The position numbers were made by a program, and so were the translations under genes. The notes under the pieces were generated by a model, which saw only the letters and a list, made by a program, of their open reading frames with translations, did no database searches and was not told the DNA's origin. A stretch of DNA of 64,000 nucleotides, from NCBI GenBank assembly GCA_036172665.1, contig CM069869.1, positions 5,270,001-5,334,000 of the forward strand. Reading direction: 5' to 3'. Below, in pieces: positions 33,140 through 44,706 of the stretch. Every line of letters starts with the position of its first letter. Within the stretch, counting starts at the first letter, position 1. The stretch comes from Prosopocoilus inquinatus (taxonomy: Eukaryota > Arthropoda > Insecta > Coleoptera > Lucanidae).

Positions 33140-34790
33140 GCGCACATAATTTCAACCGGGAGAAGGTGACAACTGATCCACATGTCTCTTATGGCGAACT
33201 CCATCTAGTTCCACTTCATAATGCAGAAGACCTAGTCGGTCGACTACAGTATCTACTTGGCACTTGTCATTATTATTGTTATAAACTCTAAACAAAACTT
33301 TATTATCTTTCTCAAAACTTCTAACTTCTTGACGTTCTGTACGTTTCTTCTGTATTTCTTCATTGCGTCCTGATTTTGTAAAATCGAGTCTACTTCTGAT
33401 TCTGTCCTTTTAAACATGAGTTCAGCAGGACTTACTCTCGTTGTTGCATGTGGAGTAATAAAAATCTCGCCAATTTTAATTTCAAATCTCTTGGTTCCTC
33501 TATCATTGCTCGAAGGCTTCTTTTCACGGTTTGAACATATCGTTCAGCCTGTCCGTTGGTTGATGGATAATAGGAGGCGGTAACCTTGTGATGTACATCG
33601 TTAGATTTTAAAAAATCTTCAAATTCTTTTGATTTGAAATTAGAACCATTATCGGTGACAATAATTTGTGGCAGTCCAAATCTAGCAAATATCTCTCTCA
33701 ATTTAATGATGGTGCTTTTTGTGTCGATTGACTGAGCTGGAATAACTTCAATCCATTTCGTGAAAGAATCTGTTATTGTTGGAAAAAATGTTTTCGTAAA
33801 TGGTCCAGTATAATCGATATACACTCTCTGCCAAGGTAAAGATGCAAAATCCCAAAGGGGTATTATTTTAGGAGGGTTGTTTCTTATTTTTGAACAGCCA
33901 TGTCCTCGATATCCTTATCAATATTTTTCCACCAAACGTAACTCCGTGCTAATGATTTTATCCTAACAATTCCTGTATGAGCAGTTCTTGAAGAATTTGT
34001 CGTTGAAAAACTCCTGGAATTACTACTCGAATACCTCGGAAAAGACAGCCATCTTGAATAGTAAATTCTGCAAGGTCTTAGCCCCCTCGTAAATTTTCTT
34101 TACTTTGTTGCAATGCTAAGTACATTTCACATAAATCTGGATCCCTTAAGGTTTCTTTCTTGATATCCTTCTGGGTGACTCCAACTGTTTCAATTGAAAT
34201 ATTGAAATATTTCATCTTCAAGAAGATTATCTTCTTCACTTCTGTTTGATTGAATTGGTTGCCTAGATAAAAAATCTACGTTGGCGTGATCATTAGTTTT
34301 ACGATATTGAATTTCGTAATTAAATCCAGATAGAAAATCGCATAATGTAGCAATCGTATCGCTGAAGTTGCTGGCAAATTCTTCTGTGGATGAAATATTG
34401 CAGTAAGAGGTTTATTGTCCGTAACAAGAATAAATTTCCGTCGATAACAATACTGAAAAAACTGTTTTAAGTCCCATATTATTGCAGTAGCTTCTCTATC
34501 GATCTGACTGTATTTTTTTCAGATTTTGTTAATGCTCTCGAAACAAATGCAATTGGCTTTTCAGATCCATCGACCATGTGTGATAAAACTACTCCTAGTC
34601 CTACAGCTGAAGCATCTGTAGCAAGTATTAATGGCAGTTTTTCGTTGAAGTGCGTCATAACCTTTGAACCAACAATTTCAGATTTAATTTCTTGGAAAGC
34701 TTCTTCAGTTTCTTTTGTTTCTTCTGTGTCTAGTCGCTTAATTGAATTCCAGTCTATACGTATTCGTTTCATCCAATTTCTTCCAAAAAT
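33140..34790 (-). pseudogene. Ty3/gypsy pol relic: RNase H and integrase
   Basis: Read on the minus strand, the RNase H region comes first. Residues around ILATDASAVGLGVVLSH and KPIAFVSRAL lie at 34479-34772. After a frame change come VTDNKPLTAIFHP and HANVDFLSR near 34250-34430. A zinc-binding region follows with a partly readable VWWKNIDKDIEDM and missing ligands. The integrase core then lies at 33432-33824 with all three catalytic positions: the aspartate of IDYTGPF, that of VTDNGSNF and the glutamate of NGQAERY. The family-typical C-terminal end (HYEVELDGVRHKRHVDQL) is near 33160-33230. Gag, protease and the reverse transcriptase palm are missing. Several frameshifts and stops show it is dead. 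No LTR of its own was recognised. Confidence 0.85.
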
Positions 34791-34881
34791 TGCATCTAAT
34801 TCTTGGTTTATACATTCACTAAGACTAAAAATTAACTAAAACTAAAATTAAAACTATGCAAAAGTTTCCGTCTATACAAGC

Positions 34882-35003
34882 AATATGTATTAAGTTTTAA
34901 AAATAAGGTGTGCTAAAAGTGTGATATATTTATTTCCTTTTTTATGTACCAACTTATTTTTCGTTTCATGGTAAACTATGTAAAATTGAGAGGAACATTT
35001 ATA
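34882..35003 (+). repeat. flanking direct repeat, right copy
   Basis: Partner of 33011-33126, about 85-90% identical. It does not show LTR termini; it may be a pre-existing sequence duplicated when the pol fragment arrived. Confidence 0.75.
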
Positions 35004-35801
35004 GTATATGTGGACACCAAAGTTAAAATATGAAATTTCTTTGAGAGAGGCCTACAACTTTCATTGTTAGGGGCGTCTTTAATAGCTCGCCCAGCTCTTT
35101 TTTGGAGTTTAAACAGAATTTTCATATTGGGAGCGCGGCTTCATAAAATAATCCGCCGTCGCCAATTCGTCGTAGAAGCAGTTTGCCATCAACCCAACTT
35201 ACCGTCCGCCCAATTCGCCGTCGCATGTCACTGCTTTATTTACCTTGATGAGCTTTAAAACATCTTCCGACTATTTTAGATATGCGAGGACAGGATATTT
35301 TTCTATTTCAAATCTATATAAATTCTTAATTACAGTAGGACCATCGTAAGACACAAAATTACGAACAAATTGGTGCTGTTAACACATAATCATAATTATA
35401 ATTTTTTTTAATAGAACTCAATTTTATTTATAATTTTAAATAAGCGCTTTCATGAATCAATATCTCGAAAACAGTTGATCTTTGATGCGTAGTGACTTTG
35501 ATTCATGTGAAAATGAATATAATTTTGAGCAGAATCTGAAAACATTAAAAAAATTGGAGGGATTTTGCAAACACTGCAACCTTTATAAAAGTAAATTACT
35601 ATATTAGTACTATCATTAAGACTTATTATTATGTAATACATTTATAACAGTGTTACACAACACTAACAATCCTCCAAATCTTGTATAAATACTTTTATTT
35701 ACGTCCTTTTTTTTAAATATGTATTCGATACATGTTTGAAATTACCTGTATATGTCAGATCGTAAATAACAAAAACACTTTGTAAGCTCACAAATTATGT
35801 A
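35004..35801. other. no feature seen
   Basis: A+T-rich spacer without recognisable coding or repeat structure. Confidence 0.5.
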
Positions 35802-35809
35802 ATCATAAG

Positions 35810-36340
35810 TAGGGGTCGAACATTCCTAGGTTATCTGGTAAAAACCGGTATAAAGATAAACAATGCAGCGGCGTAGATTTCACCGTCGCCGCTGAATGGC
35901 TTTTATGCCCGAATCACTTTCACCCTCGCGCTCATTGCATCAGAAGCAACCGTTTGATGTAAATTAAGTGTGTAACATAATTGCCTTTATAGTTTCTTTC
36001 AAATTAATAATTATGAAAACATTATAATTCTTTAACGTAACTTTTAAAAAGACTGGCTTAATACATTTAATTCATATCAATTATAGCGCTGTCACTGTAA
36101 AAAGAATGCGAGTTTATTTCTGAATGAATCGGTTATGTAAACAAGTTTTTATATCCAGTCGACCAGAACTCTATTTGCTACTGCGTGCCGCATAACTTCT
36201 CGGACTTCGACTGGTTTATTGTTTTCTTTTTACAGAGCAGACGCGTTAAAGATTCGAACTTTTCTCGACTATGATCGCTTCAGCATATTAGTAGTATACA
36301 TATTTAACGAAACCTTCCGCCTAAAATGTGCCTAGGCCTA
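35810..36340 (+). mobile_element. hAT-type MITE, copy 2 (531 bp)
   Basis: Perfect 8-bp target duplication ATCATAAG at 35802-35809 and 36341-36348. The ends read TAGGGGTCG and, reversed, TAGGCCTAGG. Same orientation and internal hairpins as copy 1 at 17887-18414. The different target duplications prove two independent insertions. Confidence 0.9.
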
Positions 36341-36348
36341 ATCATAAG

Positions 36349-36961
36349 CATGAAATTCAAGCGCAAACTAGAAACCTTTGATCTAAAAACGAAAATAGAA
36401 AGAAAATAGTAAAAAAAAACTCTAGTGCACTTGTTCATTTGCCTTCGGCTAATTTTGTAACCTGACGCGCTTGCGCTAAAATAAAATGTCCTATGAAAAT
36501 TGCATTTTAATATACTATTATCCCAATACTTATAAATCCACATTATTTCCGATTCACGTTTTCGTTCGATAATCATTATATAAAACCCGCACAATCCTCT
36601 ATTATACATTATTTATAAAAGCTCTTCGTCATGGTGTGTAACAAACATTTTTATTATATATTATAAAACAATGATAGAACCAAAATATTGTATTCTAAAG
36701 ACTTTATTATATACTCTTGAGAAGCAAGTATAGCTTTTTTATAAATACGAAAGGCGACTACGAACGCCATTCTACTTATAGAACACATAAATGCAATATT
36801 CATAAACGCAGTGATATAAATATTTTATTACTTATAGTTATAAGCACTTAAGCTTGTTCTAGAAGCATTTTTTATTTTATTAAAAACCTTAATAAATCAA
36901 AAAAGTACATAACGCTCCAAGTAATCAGTAATAATACAGTAATTTATCTGTGTAGAAGCAA
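36349..36961. other. no feature seen
   Basis: A+T-rich spacer; the 101-codon minus-strand frame at 36304-36609 overlaps the MITE end and has no domain. Confidence 0.5.
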
Positions 36962-36963
36962 TA

Positions 36964-37176
36964 CGTGGGCTGCTGGAAAAGTTTCTGGAAACGGTATGAA
37001 AAAGCGCATATGAAATTTAGTAAACGGTATCATTGTTTTTCGAAATATTTGCCTTTGACGTCAATACACTTTTGCATACGCTCGAACCAATTTCTAAAGC
37101 ACGTTTTCCACTCTAAAGATGGTACCTCAGAAGCCAGTGTCCGGAATGTTTCAACCGCTGCTTCAGCCGACGAAAA
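36964..37176 (-). mobile_element. mariner fragment B0 (one end only)
   Basis: Begins at the terminal repeat CGTGGGCTGCTGGAAAAG after a TA at 36962-36963, and carries the last codons of the transposase gene on the minus strand (CFRNWFERMQKCIDVKG). It stops abruptly at about 37176 where the 358-bp block starts. It lacks the 4-bp duplication of copies B and C and shares several bases with copy A instead, so it belongs to a different lineage. Confidence 0.9.
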
Positions 37177-37533
37177 AGTTGACCTTCTGAAAGGTCATGC
37201 TCGGTGACTTTGGAAAAAGACCATTTGATTACGACTAATTAAATTTAAAAAAATGAATACTTTGCACATAAATGTTTTATTTTCTGTGACCGACCGCGAG
37301 TCCATCGTATATCTAATCGCCACCCCCAGATTGAGGAGAATTGTTGTCATCGAACTCCTGGCATAATATTACCAAGATCGATGAAAACTTGAAAGGGATC
37401 GATGGACCTGCACAGGTCGGTTGGGGGTTATAGAATACCTAGAGGTCGATCAACTATTATTTTATTTTATTTCATTATGAAACTACTTTTGTTTTCGTTG
37501 ATATTTAATTACTAAAAAAATCAACTGTTCATA
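37176..37533 (+). repeat. 358-bp block, copy 1
   Basis: Near-identical to 61712-62070 (only a handful of differences seen), and in both places directly abuts a mariner terminal repeat. It begins with the palindrome TGACCTTCTGAAAGGTCA. It is non-coding. Its length would suit a satellite monomer, but only these two copies are seen here. Confidence 0.9.
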
Positions 37534-38826
37534 CGTGGGCTGCTGGAAAGGTTTCTGGAAACGATATGAAAAAACGCATATGAAATTTGGTAAAAGGTAT
37601 CATTGTTTTTCGAAGTATTCGCCTTTGACGTCAATACACTTTTACATACGCTCGAACTAATTTCTAAAGCACGTTTTCCACTCTAAAGATGGTTCCTCAG
37701 AAACCAGTGTCCGGAATGTTTCAACCGCTGCTTCAGCCGACCGACGAAAATCGCTCATCACATTTTATTTTTGATATTTGGGAAGAAAACGAAATCATTA
37801 GGTGATAAATCAGGTGAATATGGACAATGAGTCATTAATTCAACATTTTTGTTGGACAAAAAATCAACTGTTTGACGGGCTGAGTGAGAGCTCGCGTTGT
37901 CATGATGGAGAATAATTCGTCAATTTCGATTGTTTCTTCTTATTTGATCGATGACTTCCGGCAAACAAATTGTAGTATATCAATGAGCATTCACGGTTTT
38001 TCGATCCTCTAAAGCCAGGTTGCTACATGTCCAGTTAAACCAAAGAAACAAGCAATCATTTGCTTCGCAGCACTGCGTGAACGAATAACTTTTGTTGGTT
38101 TTGGTTCATTTTGAAATACCCAAACGGTAGGTTGTTGTTTACTTTCTGGCTCGTACGAATAGATCCACGTTTCATCACCAGTAACGATGATATAAACTAA
38201 ATTTGAACGACCTCCATTGAATTTCTTGAGCATTTCTTCGCACCATTTGACACGACCCTGCTTTTGCGCTTCTGTTAAATTGTGTGGGATCCAACGACTG
38301 CAAAGCTTTCGTACGTTCAAATGACCATGCAAAATCTGGTGTATTGCTTTCATGTCAATGCGTAGGGATGCTTGAATCTCACGGTATGTCACATGTCGAT
38401 CTCGGTCAAGCATTTCACGCACATCATCTACATTAGTGGCAACAACAGATGTTGATGGACAACCTTCACGAAATTCGTCACTGAGAGAGGTACGTCCACG
38501 CTGTAATTCGGCAAACCAATCATAAACACTGCTCTTTGATGGTGCTTCATCTCCAAAAGCCAAATGAAGCCAATCGAGGCATTGTTTCGGCGTTAGACCA
38601 CATTTCAAATCGTAAAAAATCATGGCACGAAAATTTGCACGCGAGATTTCCATGTTTACACAAAATTACTTTTTCTCAAATGCTGTACAAACAAAACTAG
38701 TTCACTTGGATAGGAACTGTCAATAGAATTATAGGCGAAAAACGTCAGATTTTTCAAATATGACAGTTGATAAACGCTAACAATTTTAGACCTACTAGAT
38801 TCCAGAAAATTTTCCAGCAGCCTACG
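37534..38826 (-). mobile_element. mariner copy B, full length
   Basis: 1293 bp between terminal repeats CGTGGGCTGCTGGAAAGG and, reversed, CGTAGGCTGCTGGAAAAT, with TA on both sides (37532-37533 and 38827-38828). Length and target match the mariner family. It carries a derived CCGA duplication near 37737-37744 shared only with copy C. Confidence 0.95.
37600..38653 (-). pseudogene. mariner transposase, copy B (broken)
   Basis: A DD34D mariner transposase, expected to bind the terminal repeats and cut the element out at TA. From the ATG at 38653, 214 codons are open. They cover the paired helix-turn-helix DNA-binding region, the WIPHNLTEAQK linker motif and the first catalytic aspartate in IVTGDETWIYSYEPE. 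A 1-bp deletion near 38017-38024 then throws the frame. Downstream the HHDNASSH and YSPDLSPNDFF blocks remain in other frames, and a 4-bp duplication (37737-37744) and a 2-bp loss (near 37760) add further shifts. The best preserved N-terminal half in the window. Confidence 0.95.
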
Positions 38827-38828
38827 TA

Positions 38829-40147
38829 TGTGTATCTAATACTTGGAAGGGAATTTTGCGCTATTTCGCGACTGATCATTGAACGTGGGCAACTCTTGTG
38901 GATCTGAGCTATTTTGGGAATGACACCTTATACTGCCCTATCATCGGCGTATATATTCACCCTTCGGAAACCCCTTTCCTCACTGAGCTAGCTTCTTCTG
39001 AAATACAATGAACCTACTTCTGAAGTCATGTATTGCAGCACACGGTAGACGTTTTTCCACTTCAAAAAATAATTCTGTTAATTTTTTGTTTCCACACTTC
39101 TTATCTCTGTTTCATTAATCTTTCTACATTCTATGAAAAGCTTTGAATATTAATTTGGGCTTACGCTAATCGTCTTAGGATAAATAAGTGTTGCCACGGT
39201 AGATCCGTCTAATCGGAGGAATTTTATTGACTAATATATTTAATCCACGCTCTATATCTAGCTCTAGAGGATGGAGGACGTTTCTGAAAAATCGTTTCAC
39301 GTCGAGGATAACAAATTTTACCATTTGTTTTATGAAACACATAATCGCATTTTTCATATAAGATGTAACGTACACGTGCAAAATAAGAATGAACCCTTTA
39401 AATCGGCTCACGCTCACTCGGTATACACGCTGTGCATATGAAACACGTTAAGAGGGTAAGCAAAGCAGTGATACGCTTGAATCAAATAACCGCCCTGTTT
39501 TCGAGGAGCAAAAACACCCCGACTTCACGTTAAGCCGGCGCGAGTTTCCCGGCGAGAGCTTGTTTTCGCAGGGAGGTTTTTTTCTAAAATAAAATAATGC
39601 AGAATTTGTGTAACATGCCGATGAAGTGAGGCGAAGAAAATCGTAAGGGAAAAAGTCGTCGAAGCGAGTTTGAGGAATTTCATAATTTAATAATGATTTC
39701 GTTCGTTCCGAGGCATTTTAGATTCGTGTCTCGATGCCGGGAATTCCTATCTCGAACGAAAATTTTGGGGGATTTTAATGCAGACGGATTTATTGTCGGA
39801 ATATTGACAAAAAGTTCCGAGACGAGAAATGCATTAAAAAATTTGTGATTTATTCATACACAAAAGAAAGTAAAAACTAGAACGAATAAAAATCCTTTGT
39901 AATTTTATCAGTTCATATCTTTGTTGAGTTAGAAGTAAAATGAATTCACCTTTATTATGCTCGTCATAGACCAAATACTTTTTAAAAATTGTCTTACCTT
40001 TCGAAGTATGTATAATAATTTACTATACCTTATTTTTTAATTCGGAGCAGTACTTTGAAATTTTCGCGCTAAAAACGAACTTTGTCATTGGTAGTTAACC
40101 GGAATTGACCAATGACAAATCTCGTTTGACCAAAATTCAAAACTCAT
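38829..40147. other. no supported feature
   Basis: Spacer between the mariner and the 4-kb hAT-type element. An 80-codon minus-strand frame at 39175-39417 is not recognised. A G+C-richer patch lies at 39530-39570. Confidence 0.45.
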
Positions 40148-41493
40148 ACCAATGACAGTGGCGTAGCTAGAAATCAAGCCGCCGGGTTGCAAAATTTCAA
40201 TCAGCGCCTTAAAATCTAAATGTTAAAACTTAAAAAAATAAATAAAATAAATTGCTTCATTGATTCTGTATTATCCTACTTTCTAAAAAGTGACAGGAGT
40301 CAACAATTTTAGGTTAGAAAAGTTCCTGGAAACTAGCGCTAAACAGCGCACAGTGGTCCAGAATGGAATTCTAGCGGGACAAAATGAAAAAAATTGAAAC
40401 ATTTGTATAAACATCAAAATAAAAAAAATATTTTTATTAATGTTCTTCCATGTTTGTTTTACTTGTTTCGCAACCTTTTCTTTTATTTACGCTTCTGTAG
40501 CGCTGTCAAATCACGCATAAACATTTCAGGTATCAAACGTGATTGAAAATGTAATAAGTTAAACATAAGTCTGACAATATTTTAGAAGGTTTTATTGGGT
40601 AAGTTTGGTGAGATCTTGTTACTTTACTTTTTCTTATACAATTCCATTTATGATCAATCGGATCTGAAGGTTTTTTTATATATTCTTTTTAATTCAGATA
40701 AAGTATATTAAAAATCTGCATTTTAAACTGTAAAAGAAAAGAACTAAAAAAGAGATCAAATGAGATGTTTTTGCGAGTTAATGTAATTGTAGTTAGTAGT
40801 TTATTTTAAAATAATTTTGTCCAACCAAGTGCTACTTTTTGCTATTTTGTAAGATTTTTTCAAAATTCGCTCTTGATTTGGCTCTGAATGTGAGTAAATA
40901 TGAGAATGTCTTAAACAGTGTGTCCATGGATTGAGTTGACAAGAGGAATGACATATTTTATAGAATTCTATTTGCCTAGAAATCTCTAGAAAAACTAAAA
41001 CTTTTTTAGATTTCCTTAAAAAGGATTAGAATTTAAAAGAATGCGGTATTAGCAAAAATATGTGAATAATATGATTTTAGTGAAATAATTCAAATTTCTT
41101 GATCAATTTAAGATTTTTCAAAACGATTCGTATTTTATGTTAATACACTAAATTAATAGTTTTTATTTAATTACTTTTTAGTGCATATACAGTGTGAGCC
41201 AATACTCCGTATCCCATAGATAAGGTCTTTGTTAATGCAGATTTTTAAAATCTGTTTTTGCTATTACTTGCGTGTGATATACATATATGCATGACTTAAA
41301 AATTAGTTACAATTGTACAGGGTGTTTCGTATAATATAAAATTTATATACCAAAATTTTGATAAACATCTAGTGTGGAAAACACCAAAAGATTTTTTACT
41401 CTTAAAGACGAATCGAAATAAACTATAATGTACAGGATACGCTATTGGCTGTCTCACACGAAACAATTCAATTGTAACTAATTTTAAATCATG

Positions 41494-41683
41494 TACTATA
41501 GCCGCCAAAAAAATTTGGGACAACTCTTTACATGCATTTTTCACTTATTTTATTAGTTTGAATGCAGCTTTAAGCCATTTAGCTTGTTATTTGGAGCTTG
41601 TTTCTATGGTAATGTAAAAAGACGTCGTTATATTTACAGTAGGACATACTGTATGTCCCAGATTTTTTTGGCGGGCATAGTAC
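41494..41683. mobile_element. small MITE, TACTATAGCCGCC ends
   Basis: Inverted ends of about 29 bases (TACTATAGCCGCCAAAAAAA and its counterpart) with few mismatches enclose about 130 bases. Confidence 0.6.
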
Positions 41684-41858
41684 CTATACCACATGTAAGT
41701 AAAAATGAAAACAGAATTTAAAAATAAAGACTCCGAACTATTAGATCACTTCTACTGACTGCAATAGGACAAATAAGAAAATCTTATTATTACCGTTTTA
41801 GTGCGTTTCTACAAACTCTTTTGAACTTCTTTCTTTTTAATAGCAGTGCAGGCTTCTG

Positions 41859-42694
41859 AGGATTTTTGCCTAATTTTAGGGCGATTATGTTACCCCACAA
41901 GAAAACCTAAATTTTTCTACAGGCTGTTAATGAAAAAAACCTGGACAACGTTTGGCAGGTGACAGTAGAGATCAAAACAAGAAAAAAATTCTGATAAACC
42001 CATGTCCATTTGCTCAATACAGGTGTCCATGTTATGTATTCACTTTCTAGAATTTTTACTTTTACGTAAAATTCGGGATCGATAAATTAAATAAATTTAA
42101 TATATAATAATTTTGCGACGCAACGCCAGCCACCCCACCATTTTTGGTGAAACTTATTTTTTCAAATGAAACATTTAAACATCAAAATGCTATCAAAGGA
42201 GTGGCTTCCTCGATTTATTTGTTCGCATTACAACGAGAATACACGATTTATAGCTTTGGAAATTAAAAGAAACAAAAAAAATTCGTTGTTATGAAAACCA
42301 AAATTACTAAGTGACACATATTCGAACTCACAATGATCTGCATATTTCAAATATGTAAAAATATACAGGCCGTTATATTTAAAATAAGAAAGTTGATGTC
42401 ATTTCCGGTGAAACCGGAAGTCGTACGGCGACCTGTGCTACGTCTGAAAATTCAACTTTTTATTTAATTTATCGATCCAGAATTTTACTTAAAAAGTAAA
42501 ATTTTTAGAAAAGTGAATACCAAGCGTGGACACCGTGTATTGAGTATTGAACATGGGTTTATTAGAATTGTTTTCTTGTCTTCATCTCTACTATCACCTG
42601 CCAAACGTTGTACAGGTTTTTTATTAACACCCTGCAGAGAAATTTAGGTTTTCTTGTAAGGTAACATAATCGCTCTAAAGTTAGCAAAAATCCT
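41859..42694. mobile_element. foldback with about 237-bp arms
   Basis: The arm 41859-42095 (AGGATTTTTGC ... ATCGATAAATTAAATA) is repeated in inverse at 42457-42694 around a 360-base centre. Inside the arms, a CAGGSTGTTAAT motif at 41925 and 42637 resembles the terminus of a TA-target element, so the inverted repeat extends beyond that terminus. Confidence 0.7.
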
Positions 42695-42889
42695 TATAGA
42701 AGTAATTGTATTGTGATACTATCATACAATTTCTGTAGAGAATGTAGTGAAAAAGATACTGTTTTGTTATTTTCATCATTTTGGAAACTTAGGTTTAAAA
42801 AAAATAACTTTGTCGCGCTAAAATTCCATTCTGGACCACTGTGCGGCGTGCGCTTCAATTGTTCCTCAAATATTTCTTTCTTGAAGAAA

Positions 42890-43860
42890 TTCGTTTTCAG
42901 CTGTTACTTCTTGCGTTCTAATATTTCTGTTCAACTTTATTCGAAATTGTTTTTCGTAACGTTATTTCTTCAATATTTTGAGTTAATATAAGTGCTCATA
43001 AATTCTTCCGCTTTGCGTTTAAATCTTATTTAGGTTTTCAGTTACCTCTTTGAAATTGTTTCCGTGCAAATGAGGGGAACGAAGTTACGACTCGTGGTTA
43101 TAGATGGCGCTGTGTAATAATAAACATATTATTCATTAGAAAAAAACTACCGACCACTAGCGGAAGTAACGCTTCAACTGTTTCTCAAACGCTTTCGCGA
43201 AGAAGAAATATGTTTTCAACTGTTTTGAAAAACTATTTCCCGGAAATTAAACGGAACACAATTAATTACGACTGTATATAGATCATAGATCCTCAAAGTG
43301 GACGCTGAAGGCGTTCTAGGGGGGCGTTAGCGAGTTCACACGGAATTGGGTGGCGAAGTTAATAATAAATTTTGAAATCAGAAAATCATTGAAAAGTTAA
43401 GTTCTGCATTATTGATGGAATGGGGGGCGTGAAGCCATTTTTGTCTTGCAATGTGGGCGGCGACCGCAAAAAGTTTGAGAACCTATGATATATGTAGATT
43501 AACAGATGACGCTACTTTTATTTAAAACTTCCCATTTCTTTCCAACTTTATTTATTCGAAATTACATATTTTTTTCGTAATGTTATTTCTTGAATTTTTC
43601 TTAGCGTTTTCCAATAACTGCTTCCCTCACAGATAAAGAGAACGAAGTTACGATCCAGCGTAACAGATGGCGCTCCAAATGGTAACAAATTCTTCCGCTT
43701 TGCGTTTAAATTTTACTCCTATTAATTTATTAGAAGTTGTTTTTTGGGAACGTTGTTTCTCAACTTTTGTAACCCTAGTGTTATCAGTTTTTTTGTCTTT
43801 TCTCGGCGAATTACAAACATAATAGCCGGGTTACCAGATGGCGCTTAAAACGTATGGCTC
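42890..43860 (+). repeat. diverged tandem units with AGATGGCGCT
   Basis: CTTCCGCTTTGCGTTTAAAT occurs near 43003 and 43686. Blocks like TTTCGTAACGTTATTTCTT recur near 42950 and 43570, with a weaker third near 43740. AGATGGCGCT or a close variant follows at 43103, 43502, 43665 and 43832. Units are spaced at roughly 170-690 bases and are much decayed. Confidence 0.55.
43284..43487. mobile_element. hAT-type MITE (204 bp)
   Basis: The ends CATAGATCCTCAAAGTGGAC and, reversed, CATAGGTTCTCAAACTTTTT pair and recall the CAGTGGTTCTCAAA termini of Charlie-like hAT elements. The flanks ATATAGAT and ATATATGT agree at six of eight positions. Confidence 0.6.
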
Positions 43861-44212
43861 GAGTATTTTTCAGTTGCTTTAAATTTTAATTCTAATTTTA
43901 ATCCTACCGGTTTTAATTTAAAGACGAATCGGTAAATTTCTTGTTTTTTTTTTCATTTTTTTTCCTTTTATTTTAGACGTACATAATATTCTGCATTCGA
44001 AAATATGCGCTTATCAGAAATCTTGGAAATAAGTTTTCACCTTTCCAAGTTTGCGATTTTTTTTTTTAGAAATCAAGAAAACATGAAACCGTCTGTACTT
44101 ATGCTTGCTTATAACACTTACTTTAGGTTTTAGGACCAGGCGCCTATGGCGTCCTGGCGCCGGGTTGCTTTGCTAACTCTGCAACCCCTATAGCTACACC
44201 ACTGATCGGTGA

Positions 44213-44700
44213 CCAGTTTCTGGATGGAAAACGTACCCAAAAAAATTGTACATTACATAAACGCCCCCAATTGATACCGATGACCAGATTCTGGATGGAG
44301 AATATACCCAAAGATTCAATGTTTTATTTTATTTTTTTGTTGTGAGAATATAAACAGCTAGTCGTTGAAAAAAGCAAATAGAAAAACAAAGTGACAAATG
44401 ACTGTAACTCCTTTCCGAAAACTAAGCAATAAATTATTCTTCTCTTGCCCTTTCCTTCTTTATATCGCTTTTATTTTCTTTTTGACTGTGTCGTTTTAAC
44501 CATAATCTTCGTTCCTATGTATATATACAAATTGGCAGACTTTAGCTCGTACTGTAAAAGACAAACAAAAACATCTGCATATTTGGAAAGTGTTTTCCTT
44601 TGTTTAGCATTTAGAAAATAGAAAACAAGTGCTTCTAAACGAGCGCATTATCAAATCGTATTTGAAAATCTATCTACAACACCAATTTTTATTTCTCTGG
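44213..44700. other. no feature seen
   Basis: Spacer following the 4-kb hAT-type element. Confidence 0.5.
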
Positions 44701-44706
44701 ACAGCA

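Larger units (their letters stand above)
40351..42841. mobile_element. nested element with CAGTGGTCCAGAATGG ends
   Basis: CAGTGGTCCAGAATGGAATT at 40351 is matched in inverse at the right end (…CTGGACCACTG, ending 42841), with similarity for about 35 bases. A target duplication could not be identified. Its interior again contains smaller palindromes and no recognised gene. Confidence 0.55.
40156..44204. mobile_element. hAT-type element with nested insertions (4 kb)
   Basis: The ends read CAGTGGCGTAGCTAG and, reversed, CAGTGGTGTAGCTATAG, a terminus typical of a widespread animal hAT group. Further inside, GCCGGGTTGCAAA and its counterpart GCAACCCGGCGCC also pair. The 8-base flanks ACCAATGA (40148-40155) and ATCGGTGA (44205-44212) agree at five positions, all three differences being transitions, which fits an aged target duplication. 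No transposase is readable. The interior has been filled by at least three younger elements. Confidence 0.65.

Noticed and set aside
32267..34790. Pairing of the solo LTR with the gypsy pol relic as one element.
   Set aside because: The LTR reads on the plus strand while pol reads on the minus strand, and the LTR has its own target duplication on both sides.
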